A stretch of DNA of 64,000 bases from Pseudomonadota bacterium (lineage in GTDB: Bacteria; Myxococcota_A; Polyangia; Polyangiales; Polyangiaceae), in contig JAEYWK010000146.1 of the NCBI GenBank assembly GCA_023431345.1, positions 1 to 64,000 on the forward strand. Reading direction: 5' to 3'. The stretch's first letter is position 1. Each line of letters starts with the position of its first letter. Shown piece after piece: positions 20,480 through 28,959 of the stretch. A program made the translations under genes and the position numbers. Under the pieces are notes generated by a model. That model searched no databases and had not been told where the DNA came from. It worked only from the letters and a program-made list of their open reading frames with translations.

Positions 20480-21538
20480 TTGCCCCACCCTCCCCGGCTC
20501 AAGCGGCTCGAAGAGCTGTCGCTTCACGACGTGGAGGCGCTCAGGCTCATCCTGGCCGGCACGTCGGTCATCGACTGGCACCGACTGAACCTGGTCGACG
20601 AGGCAGAGGCGCGGCGATTCATCGAAAATCATGAGCTTCGGCCGGACGAGCCGAAGGACCGCGCCTTCATCGAGCACGTGAAGCGCGAAGCCGTCAGTTA
20701 CCTGCGGCGCCATTTCGCCTTCGCGATCCCCAAGCCGGTCGAAGACGCGACGGTCGAGCAGCTCCTGATGCTCGCGTCGAGCAAGGGTCACCGTCAGGTC
20801 TGCGCCTGCACGATCTTGAAGGTCGTGCAGATCATCAACCACATGGCGGGGCGTGAGCTGCTCTTCCGCCTGCCGGTCTCCGATCGCGACCTCTTCCACC
20901 TCGTGGAAGAGAAGGTGTACCGCGTCGTCGGAACCATGCTGAGCGAGGGCTTCCCGATCACCGAGTTCGTGGGTGGCCGCAAGAACCTCGACTCTACCTA
21001 TACGAAGCTGCTGTCGAAGCCGGAGGCCACGGCCGCCGCGCTCTACGACAAGCTGCGCTTTCGCATCGTGACCCGCACGCCCGACCACGTGCTGCCGGTG
21101 TTGAACTACCTGACGGAGCAGCTCTTCCCGTTCAACTACGTGGTGCCCAAGCAGAGCACGAACTCGATCTTCGATTTTCGTAGCTATTGCCTGAGCAATC
21201 CGGCGCTCGCCGCGCTCGTGCCCCAATTCCAGGGCGAGCAAGACGGCCCTCTGCCGAGCGACAATCGCTTCAGCGCCCCCAATTATCGCGTCATTCAGTA
21301 CGTGACCGACGTGCCGGTGCGGGTGCCGCCCCACCTGATGGAGTTCGCCCCCGCCGGCTCCGAGAACCTCGGTCCTATCGTGTACATGCTGTGCGAGTTT
21401 CAGGTGCTCGACGCCGAAAGCGAGGCGCACAACGAGACGGGCGACGCGAGCCACGACGCGTACAAGCACCGCCAGCGCGAAGCGGTCTTCCGGCGCCTGC
21501 GTCTCGGCGCTCGCGACCCCAACAAGAAGCCCGAATAG
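20480..21538 (+). CDS. TIGR04552-like conserved protein
   Basis: About 352 aa from the TTG at 20480. The frame is open back to a GTG at 20282, but that part overlaps the 55-aa ORF and reads as an Arg-rich shadow. Conserved-looking blocks are LHDVEALRLILAGTSVIDWH, FIENHELRPDEPKDRAFIEH, GGRKNLDSTYTKLLSKPEAT, LRFRIVTRTPDHVLPVLNYL and NSIFDFRSYC. These match my memory of the TIGR04552 family of deltaproteobacterial lineages. The LRFRIVTRT...VLNYLTEQLFP part is reminiscent of the RelA/SpoT nucleotidyltransferase fold, but this is only a resemblance. Cytoplasmic, function unknown. Confidence 0.7.
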   Translation: MPHPPRLKRLEELSLHDVEALRLILAGTSVIDWHRLNLVDEAEARRFIENHELRPDEPKDRAFIEHVKREAVSYLRRHFAFAIPKPVEDATVEQLLMLASSKGHRQVCACTILKVVQIINHMAGRELLFRLPVSDRDLFHLVEEKVYRVVGTMLSEGFPITEFVGGRKNLDSTYTKLLSKPEATAAALYDKLRFRIVTRTPDHVLPVLNYLTEQLFPFNYVVPKQSTNSIFDFRSYCLSNPALAALVPQFQGEQDGPLPSDNRFSAPNYRVIQYVTDVPVRVPPHLMEFAPAGSENLGPIVYMLCEFQVLDAESEAHNETGDASHDAYKHRQREAVFRRLRLGARDPNKKPE

Positions 21539-21671
21539 CCGGGGCGAGCCTGGATTTCGCGCCGCGCTCAGGTCCGGCAGCGCTCCCAGACCCGCCACGC
21601 CTGGATTTTTCGTGTGTTTGCCGGCGTTCTGGCTGTAACCGCGCGTGGTTTTGAGTTATTCAGGGCGCCTG

Positions 21672-22181
21672 ATGCGGCTGCATAGCGCCAAGGTCCCCGA
21701 GATTTCGCACCAAATGGTGCACGCGCTCACCGCGGCCGGTGACATCGAGACCGAATCGCCCAAAGAGGTCGAGCTCGACGTTCAGGCTGTGTTGAACCAG
21801 TTCATCTCGGACGAGCAAGAGGTGAGCGACAAGGCGAAGGATGTGCTCGCGCAACGCGGCCTGCCGGTCTCCGAGCTCGGGCGCATCAAGAAGCTCCTCG
21901 CCGACGAGCGCAAGATCAAGCTGGGCGACGACGCCATCGACTACCTGCTCGACCAGCTGGTCGAGATGTTGATGCACTCGGCCAACGTCGAGGAAATCTT
22001 CGCCGAGGATTTCGAGCTGCGCCGCAAGCTGCGGGATCCGCTGCGGAAGCAAGCTGCGGTCGATCAAGAGATCGACACCGAAGTTCGCAGCAAGATCAAG
22101 CACGTCAAAGAGGGTACGGCGGTGTGGGAAGTCGAATACCGACGCATGATGGATGACATCAAGCGCCGCAAAGGCCTCTAA
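21672..22181 (+). CDS. DUF507 family protein
   Basis: 169 aa. The ATG at 21672 gives MRLHSAKVPEISHQMVHAL, matching the family N-terminus, with CAGGG upstream; the in-frame GTG at 21645 would add nine residues. The protein is charged and helical (LLADERKIKLGDDAIDYLLD; EEIFAEDFELRRKLRDPLRK; VEYRRMMDDIKRRKGL), as in DUF507 proteins of deltaproteobacterial lineages and Aquificae. No catalytic motif is evident. It lies 71 nt before yicC and is probably cotranscribed. Confidence 0.85.
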   Translation: MRLHSAKVPEISHQMVHALTAAGDIETESPKEVELDVQAVLNQFISDEQEVSDKAKDVLAQRGLPVSELGRIKKLLADERKIKLGDDAIDYLLDQLVEMLMHSANVEEIFAEDFELRRKLRDPLRKQAAVDQEIDTEVRSKIKHVKEGTAVWEVEYRRMMDDIKRRKGL

Positions 22182-22252
22182 GCTCGCGAAATGCGCCCGC
22201 CCTCCGCTCTGTTCTCCCAGGCGGCGCTCGCCCAACGTTCGAAGGCGCGTCC

Positions 22253-23122
22253 ATGCGCAGCATGACCGGTTTCGGCTGTGGCGAGGCAGATCTCGACGGC
22301 CACAAGCTGACTTGCGAGCTGCGAGCGCTCAATCACCGCTTCCTCGACGTCCGCATCCGTATGCCGGACGACTTGCAGAGCCACGCCTTCTTCGTCGAGC
22401 AGCTCGCGCGCGAACGGCTGTCGCGCGGTCGCTTCGACATCGGCGTCCGGCTCGAAGACGGCTCCGCCGCAGCCCGCTTCTCGCCGGCCCGCGCCCGCGC
22501 CGTGTATGAGAGCCTGCTCGCGCTCCGCGACGAGCTGGCGCCGGGCACCGACGTGCCGGTGGCGGCGCTCGCCTCCCTGCCGCAGCTGCTGGTCGACTCG
22601 ACCCGCAACGGCCCGCGCGGCGTCGAGCAAGCTTTGCTGAGCGCTTTCACCTCCGCCCTCACCCGCCTCGACGAGATGCGCGCGCGCGAAGGCCAGTCGC
22701 TCTCGCGCGAGCTAGCCGAGCGGCTACAAATCCTCGAGCAGCTCACGGCCCAGGCACGCGAGCTGAGCCAGGGAGCAGCGGAGCGGCAGCTGCTGCGCCT
22801 GCGCGAGCGAGTCACCCGACTGCTCGCCGACTCCGCCGTCTGTCCGGACGCGGGGCGCCTGGAAACGGAGTTGGCGCTCATGGCAGACCGCAGCGACGTG
22901 ACCGAAGAGCTGGTCAGGTTGACCAGTCATTTCGACCAGTTCCGGAGCTTGTTGAGCGACGCGGAGCCGGTCGGGCGCCGGCTGGAATTCTTGCTGCAAG
23001 AGATGTCGCGCGAGGCCAATACGCTAGGCTCCAAGAGCCAGGACGTGAAGCTTTCGCACCTGGTAGTGGACATCAAGAGTCAGCTCGAGAAGATCAGGGA
23101 GCAGGTGCAAAATGTCGAGTGA
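22253..23122 (+). CDS. yicC: YicC/YloC family endoribonuclease
   Basis: 289 aa, the usual length. The N-terminus MRSMTGFGCGEADLDG and LTCELRALNHRFLDVRIRMP are diagnostic of YicC. The C-terminal part (RLETELALMADRSDVTEELV, then RLTSHFDQFRSLLSD, RRLEFLLQEMSREANTLGSK) is the DUF1732 region. E. coli YicC is described as an RNase; the fold binds RNA. Its gene overlaps gmk by 11 nt, a common bacterial gene order. Confidence 0.95.
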   Translation: MRSMTGFGCGEADLDGHKLTCELRALNHRFLDVRIRMPDDLQSHAFFVEQLARERLSRGRFDIGVRLEDGSAAARFSPARARAVYESLLALRDELAPGTDVPVAALASLPQLLVDSTRNGPRGVEQALLSAFTSALTRLDEMRAREGQSLSRELAERLQILEQLTAQARELSQGAAERQLLRLRERVTRLLADSAVCPDAGRLETELALMADRSDVTEELVRLTSHFDQFRSLLSDAEPVGRRLEFLLQEMSREANTLGSKSQDVKLSHLVVDIKSQLEKIREQVQNVE

Positions 23123-23747
23123 GCGGCCGCTACTCTTGATCATCTCGTCGCCCTCGGGTGCCGGCAAGACGACGCTCACCGCGCGCCTGCTGGCCGAGGT
23201 GAAAGGCCTCACCTTCAGCATCTCGCACACCACGCGCCAGCCGCGGCAAAACGAGACCAACGGCAAGGAATACCACTTCGTCTCGCGCCCTGAGTTCGAG
23301 AGGCTGATCGACGAAGGCGCGTTTCTCGAGTGGGCCGAGGTGCACGGCAACCTCTACGGCACCAGCAAGGCCGAGATCGCGCGCCGCCGCGGCGACCGCG
23401 GCATCGTCTTCGACATCGATCACCAAGGCGCGCGGCAGATCAAATGCGCCGCCCCCGACGCGGTGGCCGTCTTCATCTTGCCGCCCAGCATGGTCGTGCT
23501 CGAGCAGCGCTTGCGCGGGCGCGCCAGCGAGGACGAAGCCACGGTGCAGCGGCGCTTCGGCGTAGCCAAGCGTGAGATCGAGCACTATGGCCTGTTCGAC
23601 TACGTGCTCGTCAACGCCGAGCTCGAAGAAGCCACGCGGAAGCTCGTGTCGATCTTCTTGGCCGAAGAGTGCCGGAGGAGCCGCGTCGCCGCGCTCGCCG
23701 AGCAGTTCTTGGCCGAAGGTCGCCTCCGCTCCAAAGCTCAGCCTTAA
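23112..23747 (+). CDS. gmk: Guanylate kinase
   Basis: 211 aa. The P-loop is SSPSGAGKTTLTARLL near the N-terminus. The GMP-binding block is FSISHTTRQPRQNETNGKEY followed by FVSRPEF and EWAEVHGNLYGTSK, then DIDHQGARQIK and the lid Arg region LRGRASEDEATVQRRFG. It phosphorylates GMP to GDP with ATP. The ATG lies inside the end of yicC, implying translational coupling. Confidence 0.97.
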   Translation: MSSERPLLLIISSPSGAGKTTLTARLLAEVKGLTFSISHTTRQPRQNETNGKEYHFVSRPEFERLIDEGAFLEWAEVHGNLYGTSKAEIARRRGDRGIVFDIDHQGARQIKCAAPDAVAVFILPPSMVVLEQRLRGRASEDEATVQRRFGVAKREIEHYGLFDYVLVNAELEEATRKLVSIFLAEECRRSRVAALAEQFLAEGRLRSKAQP

Positions 23748-23776
23748 TTCTCCAAGCCTCCCGAAAGCAGCTCTCC

Positions 23777-24718
23777 ATGACCGTTTACGCGACCCGCAGC
23801 AAAGAAATCGCCGACCACGTCCTGATCGTCGGCTCGATGGCCTTCGACGACTTGGAGCTCCCGAGCGTGAACGCGAAAGACGTGGTGGGCGGGGCGGCGA
23901 CCTACGCGGCCTACGCCGCGAGCCTCTTCTCTCCGGTGCGCATCGTAGCGGTGATCGGCGACGACTTTCCGCGCAGCGAGCTCGAAGATCTGGCCGAGCG
24001 TGACGTCGACTGCGCGGGCGTCGAGCACGCCACGGGCAAGACGTTCCGCTGGGCGGGCCGCTACGCGCACAACCTCGCCAGCCGTGAGACGCTCGACACG
24101 CAGCTCAACGTGTTCGCCGATTTCCGGCCGAAGCTGCCGCCGAGCTTCGCCGACTCCCCGTATGTGCTGCTCGGCAACATCCAGCCGCAGCTGCAGCTCG
24201 ACGTCCTGTCGCAGATCAAGTCGCCGCGCTTCGTCGCCGCAGACACGATGAACTTCTGGATCGCCGGTGAGCGCAAGAAGCTCGGCGAGGTGCTGTCGAG
24301 AATCGACACGCTGATGATCAACGACGAGGAGCTGCGTCAGCTCGCAGAGATCCACAACATCCGCCGCGCCGCTGCCGCCGTGCGCAAGATGGGCCCCAAG
24401 CGCTTGATCGTGAAGCGCGGCGAGTACGGCGCCATGTTGTTCGACGACGACGGCGTGTTCTTTACCCCCGCGTACCCGCTCGAAGAAGAGATCGATCCGA
24501 CGGGCGCCGGTGACAGCTTTGCGGGGGCTCTGCTCGGCTACCTCGCCGCCGCCGGCACACCCGACGGCGCCGCTCTGCGCCGCGGGCTCACCCTCGCTAG
24601 CGCCGTCGCGTCGTTTTGCGTGGAAGGCGTGGGGCCCAGCAAGCTCAAAGCCGTGCAGCGCGCCGACGTGATGATGCGACTCGAGTCGCTCCGCACGCTG
24701 ACTCACGCCGGCGGCTGA
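23777..24718 (+). CDS. PfkB-family sugar/nucleoside kinase
   Basis: 313 aa from the ATG at 23777. The N-terminal substrate-binding part has VGSMAFDDLELP and VVGGAATYAAYAASLF (the GG motif). The C-terminal anion hole and catalytic base are in EEIDPTGAGDSFAGALLGYL, with the Asp of GAGD. Another ATP-site segment is IVKRGEYGAMLF. PfkB kinases phosphorylate sugars or nucleosides; the insert NLASRETLDTQLNVFADFRP suggests the adenosine/inosine-kinase-like branch, but the substrate is not certain. It is the last gene before a strong terminator. Confidence 0.9.
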   Translation: MTVYATRSKEIADHVLIVGSMAFDDLELPSVNAKDVVGGAATYAAYAASLFSPVRIVAVIGDDFPRSELEDLAERDVDCAGVEHATGKTFRWAGRYAHNLASRETLDTQLNVFADFRPKLPPSFADSPYVLLGNIQPQLQLDVLSQIKSPRFVAADTMNFWIAGERKKLGEVLSRIDTLMINDEELRQLAEIHNIRRAAAAVRKMGPKRLIVKRGEYGAMLFDDDGVFFTPAYPLEEEIDPTGAGDSFAGALLGYLAAAGTPDGAALRRGLTLASAVASFCVEGVGPSKLKAVQRADVMMRLESLRTLTHAGG

Positions 24719-24745
24719 TCCCCGCAGCACCGCTGCATCGCCCCT

Positions 24746-24783
24746 GGGCGAGATGAGCCCGCCGGCTCGTCTCGCCCTTTTTT
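24746..24783 (+). terminator. Rho-independent terminator after the gmk/PfkB operon
   Basis: A 14-bp stem (GGGCGAGATGAGCC at 24746-24759 with GGCTCGTCTCGCCC at 24764-24777, one G-T pair), a CGCC loop and a run of six T. It lies 28 nt after the stop codon. It is the clearest intrinsic terminator in the window. Confidence 0.95.
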
Positions 24784-25146
24784 GCGCTCAGGGCGCTAGC
24801 GCCAATTTGCGCGCACGAAGGCGGCGCACGCCCGCGCGGCCCGCTGCTGGTCCCCGCTCGCCCGTGAAGCGGTGAGGCAAAGTCGTACCCCGGAGCAGAA
24901 TCTTGCTTGACAGTCAGCAACGAGCCGTCCAGTATACCGGACAACTAGGGTTATCGACGTGATGGTTTCGGCGACAAAGAGTGCTCAGCGCGGGTCCCGC
25001 ATGGGATCTGCTGCGCATTACCTCCTTAGCTGTTGCTGATCTAGCTCAAAGCCCCGCCTCGACGCAGGAGCCGGCCGCAACGCCGGATTTCATTTGCCTC
25101 ATAAGTCTACTTTTCCGCTCTGCTGATTGGACTATGGAGAGACAGC
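24784..25146. other. Upstream region of the DUF2325 and uptake genes
   Basis: 363 nt between a terminator and the DUF2325 gene, with lower GC than its surroundings. It holds a TTGACA and an imperfect palindrome (see the regulatory entry). I find no convincing gene: the ORFs here have out-of-frame composition. Confidence 0.5.
24907..24942 (+). promoter_or_regulatory. Candidate promoter with overlapping operator
   Basis: TTGACA (24907-24912) matches the sigma-70 -35 box. At the -10 distance lies the imperfect palindrome GTCC-A-GTATAC-C-GGAC (24927-24942), which is where a repressor would block polymerase. The -10 itself is weak (CAGTAT at 17-nt spacing). The first supported gene is 204 nt downstream, so a long leader would be expected. 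Confidence 0.45.
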
Positions 25147-25473
25147 ATGCACATCGCCCTCATCGGTGGGCTGGACAGAAGCGAGGCCCAGTATCGGCAG
25201 CTCGCGGAGCGTGCGGGTCATTCCATCGAGTGGCACACGGGCGATCTGGCCGGGCGAGGCGCCGGGACGCTCGACTCGATGATCGAGCGCTCCGACTTGG
25301 TGCTCGTGGTGACGGCCGTGAACAGCCACGGCGCGGTCTGGCGCGCGCGCAAGCTGGCCAAGCTTCGCCACAAGCGCCTGCTGCTGCTCGCGCGGTGCGG
25401 CGTGAGCAAGTTCGCTTCGGTGCTGTCCGAGCTCTCTACGCCGGCTGCGGCGTGGAAGCGCGTCAGCGGCTGA
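25147..25473 (+). CDS. DUF2325 domain protein
   Basis: 108 aa from an ATG with GGAGAGA upstream. It opens with MHIALIGGLDRSEAQYRQLA, has a central H-x-GD (IEWHTGDLAGRGAG), then MIERSDLVLVVTAVNSHGAV and a basic stretch ARKLAKLRHKRLLLLARCGV. This order (GG near the N-terminus, H..GD, D-V/L-V, SH, G near the end) is the DUF2325 pattern. Function unknown; small, cytoplasmic, Rossmann-like. It begins the long forward run that leads into the TonB/porin genes. Confidence 0.75.
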   Translation: MHIALIGGLDRSEAQYRQLAERAGHSIEWHTGDLAGRGAGTLDSMIERSDLVLVVTAVNSHGAVWRARKLAKLRHKRLLLLARCGVSKFASVLSELSTPAAAWKRVSG

Positions 25474-25479
25474 AGCTCT

Positions 25480-25550
25480 GCTCCTTGCCGTCTGGGACGG
25501 CGCAGGCCGCGTGGGCCAACGCGAGCCAGGTTCGATTCCTGGGAGGAGCG
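25480..25550 (+). other. tRNA-like cloverleaf without a normal anticodon arm
   Basis: GCTCCTT (25480-25486) pairs with GAGGAGC (25543-25549), one G-T pair. Inside are CCGTC-TGG-GACGG (25488-25500), CGCGT-GGGCCA-ACGCG (25508-25523) and a canonical T-arm CCAGG-TTCGATT-CCTGG (25526-25542). The middle arm has a six-base loop without U33, and no CCA follows, so it is not an ordinary tRNA. It lies between the DUF2325 gene and the binding-protein gene, ending 50 nt before the latter's start. It could be a decayed tRNA, a mimic, or chance in GC-rich DNA. Confidence 0.35.
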
Positions 25551-25600
25551 CCCGTGCACGCCGGTCACCCCGGTGGACCCGCACGTATTTGGAGGAAGTG

Positions 25601-26866
25601 ATGCTTTTGAAATCGACCCCAGCCGTAGCTTGCGCGCTCACGCTCGCAGCAGCTCTTCTGCTGCCGAGCGAAGCGCGCGCCCAAGTCGCGTGCGATAGCC
25701 TGACCAACCTACCGAACCACGTCTACGGCGTGGGCGGCAGCGCGGTGACGGCCACGCTCAAGAAGATCTCGCTCGCGATCGCCAAGGATCCGAACAAGAC
25801 CGCCGAGCGTACGACCATCTTCTACAACGACGAGCTCAGCGCCTGCCCGGGCTACGCTGCGTTCCTCACGGGTAAGGCTACCGGCCGCTTCCGCTACTGG
25901 GTGGAGGGCATCGCCAACGACGCGGATCAGTTCTGCGACGCCGCGGTGGGCGGGCAGCCCGTCAGCTTCTCGCACATGGGCAATGACGCCGCGTTCTGCC
26001 CGCAAGGCGAGCTGCCGGACGGCGTGGGCGACTTCATCGCGCCCATCCAAACGCTGAACATCGTGACCGACGTGAAGTCGAACGAGCTCGCGATCAGCGC
26101 CGAGGCGCTCTACTTCATCTACGGCTTCGGAGCGACCGGACAGGCCGCGCCGTGGACGGCAGGCACGGGCGTGGCCCGTCGTCAGCCCGACTCGTTCGCG
26201 AGCCTGCTGATCGCGACCGCCATCGACGTTCCGCCCACCGCCTTCAACTGGCCGGCGGAGACCATTTACGCCACGCAGGGGTCGCTGATCGCCGCCCTCA
26301 ACACCTACGCGACGACCGAAGCGCTGGCGCGCCAAACCATCGGTTACGTGTCGGGCAGCGCGGCCGACACCAATCGCACCAAGGTGCGCACCCTCGCGTA
26401 CCAACACTACGGCCAAGCAGGCGCGGTGTATCCGGATTCGGCCGTCAACACCTTCGACAAGATCCACGTGCGCACGGGCAAATACTACCTGTGGGCGCCG
26501 GGCCACTACTACGCCCGGGTCGACAAGCAGGGCAGGCCAGTCGATGAGCGCGTCGCCAACCTGATCGGCTGGTTCAGCAAGGAGACGCTGCCGCCGGGCA
26601 CGCGCGTCAACGCCTTCGAGCAGTCGATCCTCGCCGGCGACATCCCGCAGTGCGCCATGCAGGTCTCGCGTGAAGGGACGCTGGGCGCCTTCTCTTCGTA
26701 CCAAGCGCCGAAGCCGTGCGGTTGCTACTTCGAAAAGGTCACCAACCCGACCGTGACCAGCGCGTGCACGTCTTGCGAAGACGACTCGCAGTGCGGCGGG
26801 GACACCGCGTTTTGCAACTTCGGCTACTGCGAAGGTTACCGGGCAGAAGGCCAGGAAGAAGGATGA
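25601..26866 (+). CDS. Secreted binding-protein-like protein with Cys-rich end
   Basis: 421 aa. The ATG at 25601 directly follows GGAGGAAGTG and starts a signal peptide (LTLAAALLLPSEARAQ). HVYGVGGSAVTATLKKISLA and ETIYATQGSLIAALNTYATT with IGYVSGSAADTNR resemble the first lobe and hinge pattern of PstS-type phosphate-binding proteins, so a type 2 periplasmic-binding fold is likely but not proven. The C-terminal 45 residues form a Cys-rich knot (PCGCYF; CTSCEDDSQCGGDTAFC). No lipobox. It is coupled to a lipoprotein gene (ATGA) and followed by a porin and TonB genes, which suggests a role in capturing a ligand, perhaps an oxyanion. Confidence 0.65.
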   Translation: MLLKSTPAVACALTLAAALLLPSEARAQVACDSLTNLPNHVYGVGGSAVTATLKKISLAIAKDPNKTAERTTIFYNDELSACPGYAAFLTGKATGRFRYWVEGIANDADQFCDAAVGGQPVSFSHMGNDAAFCPQGELPDGVGDFIAPIQTLNIVTDVKSNELAISAEALYFIYGFGATGQAAPWTAGTGVARRQPDSFASLLIATAIDVPPTAFNWPAETIYATQGSLIAALNTYATTEALARQTIGYVSGSAADTNRTKVRTLAYQHYGQAGAVYPDSAVNTFDKIHVRTGKYYLWAPGHYYARVDKQGRPVDERVANLIGWFSKETLPPGTRVNAFEQSILAGDIPQCAMQVSREGTLGAFSSYQAPKPCGCYFEKVTNPTVTSACTSCEDDSQCGGDTAFCNFGYCEGYRAEGQEEG

Positions 26867-27324
26867 GAACCATGAAAACGCATGCCCTCCTTCCCGCGCT
26901 CTTCGCCGGGCTGCTCGCCGCCATCGCTTGCAGTGACGACTCGAACAACGGCAACCCCGCCCCGCCCGACGTGAGCACGGGCGGGAAGAAGCCGACGGCC
27001 GGCAGCGGCAACAAGGCCGGAAACTCCAACGACAGCGCCGGCGTCGGCGCCGGCGGCAGCACGGGCGGCGCTCCCGACCCCGGCGACGGCGGCGAGCCGC
27101 CGATCGACGTCGGCGGCCAAGGACAGGGCGGTGAGCCCAGCGTGCCGCAGCCCGAGTGCGACCTGCCCGAGCGCGGCAAGGACGGTTGTTACAACTGCCC
27201 GACGAACCGTGTGGTCGAGGAGTTCCTCAATCGCTGCACCGACGGCGACATCGTCGAGTTCGATAACGCCGCCCGTCTCCCCCTGCTCGAGGACGACGGC
27301 TCGCTGCCCGACCTCCCCAACTGA
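26863..27324 (+). CDS. Small lipoprotein with Gly-rich linker and Cys motif
   Basis: 153 aa. The ATG overlaps the previous stop (ATGA) and follows AGGAAGAAGG. The leader ends AAIAC (Cys23). About 75 residues of Gly/Ser/Pro linker separate it from a compact C-terminal unit (CDLPERGKDGCYNCPTNRVV; LNRCTDGDIVEFDNAARLPL) with four Cys. No known family recognised. Tight coupling to the binding-protein gene suggests that the two act together at a membrane. Confidence 0.65.
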   Translation: MRTMKTHALLPALFAGLLAAIACSDDSNNGNPAPPDVSTGGKKPTAGSGNKAGNSNDSAGVGAGGSTGGAPDPGDGGEPPIDVGGQGQGGEPSVPQPECDLPERGKDGCYNCPTNRVVEEFLNRCTDGDIVEFDNAARLPLLEDDGSLPDLPN

Positions 27325-27465
27325 GCCCATCCCCGCAACCCTTGATCGAGCTCCCCATCGTGACCCGCGTTGATCACCAGGCCTTGCGCGCCGCCCGTCT
27401 CCCGACGAACGGCACGCGGGTCGCGCTGGGCGCTCGCTCTCGCAACTATTCGTCTGGAACGTCCC

Positions 27466-28959
27466 TTGCTCAGAGTTACTCAACAACGATTGGTGTTGGC
27501 CTTCGGCTTGTCGCTGTGGGCGTCTGCAGCGCACGCGCAGAATCCACCCGCCGCACCCGCGGCCGACGACGAGGACCTGGAAGTGCCCGCGTCCCCCGCG
27601 GACGCAACGACGCCGACGAGCACTGTACCGGCGCCGGCGACTGAAAAGCCTCCGGCGGCCGCCCCCGAAGCCTCGCAGCCCCCCCCTACGGCCTCAGCCG
27701 CAGCACCGGCCGCGGCCACGAGCGTCGCAGCAGAGCCCACGAGCGGCCCGCCCAAGCCCGTGGCGAGCCCCGAGCGCGGCGTGACCGCCCGCACCGCTGC
27801 GAGCGGCCTCGAGATCGGCGGCTACGTCCAAGCGCAGCTTCAGCACAGCGCGCTCTCCGAAGACCAACTGCAGCAAAGCGGCGCCCCGCTCAATCAAGAC
27901 CAATTCGTGCTCCGCCGAGCGCGCCTGCGCCTCGACCGCCGCTGGGATTTTGCCTCAGCCACGCTGGAGCTCGACGCCAACACCATGCGCGGCCCGAGCG
28001 TCGGTGTCCGGCGCGCCGAGGGCGCTCTGTTCTACCGCGGTAGCAACCCGCAGGAGCTGCCGCCGCTCGTGATGCTCTCGGTCGGTGTGCTCGATCTGCC
28101 ATTCGGCTTCGAGCTCAACGAGTCGGCGCGGCAGCGTTGGTTCATGGAGCGCTCCGTCGGCTCCGGCGCGCTCTTCCCGACCGAGATGGACGTTGGCGCC
28201 AAGCTCTCGGGCGGAGCCGCCTTTCTGCGCTACGCCGTGGCCGTCACCAACGGCGAGCCCGTCGATGGCCGCAGCTGGCCGCGCGATCCGAACGCCGCCA
28301 AGGACGTGACGGGCCGCTTCGGCGCCCAAGTCGACGTCGCGCGCGGGCTAGCGCTCGGCGGGGGCAGCTCCTTCGCGGTTGGCAAAGGCTTTCACGCCGG
28401 CCAAAGCGCGACGAAGAGCGTCATATCGTGGACCGACATCAACCAAGACGGCGTGGCTCAACCGACCGAGCTCATCGGCACGCCCGGCAGCGCAGCGAAG
28501 CCCTCTGAGAGCTTCGCTCGCTGGGCGATCGGCTTGGATCTCCAGGCGACGCTCGAAACTGGCCTCGGCCAATCGCAGCTCACGGCCGAAGCGTTCGTCG
28601 CCTCCAACTACGACCGCGGCTTCGCGCCGTCCGACCCGGTCGCGAGCTCGCTCGACGCCCGGCAAGCGGGCGGGTTCGTGGCGCTCACGCAAGAAATCAC
28701 GGCGTATGGCGTACTGGGTCTCCGCGCTGCCATCTACGATCCGAACTCCGACATCATCGAGACGCGGGCGACGAAGATCCTGCCCAAGACGCAGACGGTC
28801 AAGACCTTCTCGCCGCTGGTCGGCATCGTGCTCCCGAAGCGCGCGCGGCTGCTCTTCCAGTACGACTTCGTGCGCGACTACCTGGCGCGCGACGCCGTCG
28901 GAGTGCCGAGCGACGCCGACAACGACCAGTGGACGCTGCGCTTGCAGGTGGAGCTATGA
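27466..28959 (+). CDS. OprP/OprO-like porin with long Pro/Ala N-terminus
   Basis: 497 aa if the TTG at 27466 (GGAA upstream) is the start; this gives a clear signal peptide (RLVLAFGLSLWASAAHAQ). An ATG-type start further up (27370) adds an out-of-place Arg-rich part. After a 100-residue Pro/Ala/Thr region the barrel begins: GLEIGGYVQAQLQHSA, FVLRRARLRLDRRWDFASAT, VGVLDLPFGFELNESARQRW and FMERS. The RRAR..GRWD-like strand and the F-G-FE..ES...FMER pattern match phosphate-selective porins O and P. It probably makes an outer-membrane channel for anions; the anion preference is inferred. The stop overlaps the next ATG. Confidence 0.75.
   Translation: MLRVTQQRLVLAFGLSLWASAAHAQNPPAAPAADDEDLEVPASPADATTPTSTVPAPATEKPPAAAPEASQPPPTASAAAPAAATSVAAEPTSGPPKPVASPERGVTARTAASGLEIGGYVQAQLQHSALSEDQLQQSGAPLNQDQFVLRRARLRLDRRWDFASATLELDANTMRGPSVGVRRAEGALFYRGSNPQELPPLVMLSVGVLDLPFGFELNESARQRWFMERSVGSGALFPTEMDVGAKLSGGAAFLRYAVAVTNGEPVDGRSWPRDPNAAKDVTGRFGAQVDVARGLALGGGSSFAVGKGFHAGQSATKSVISWTDINQDGVAQPTELIGTPGSAAKPSESFARWAIGLDLQATLETGLGQSQLTAEAFVASNYDRGFAPSDPVASSLDARQAGGFVALTQEITAYGVLGLRAAIYDPNSDIIETRATKILPKTQTVKTFSPLVGIVLPKRARLLFQYDFVRDYLARDAVGVPSDADNDQWTLRLQVEL

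Noticed and set aside
24645..24944. 99-residue reverse frame near the terminator
   Set aside because: It runs through a strong intrinsic terminator, a promoter-like site and the end of the PfkB gene, and its composition is not that of a protein.
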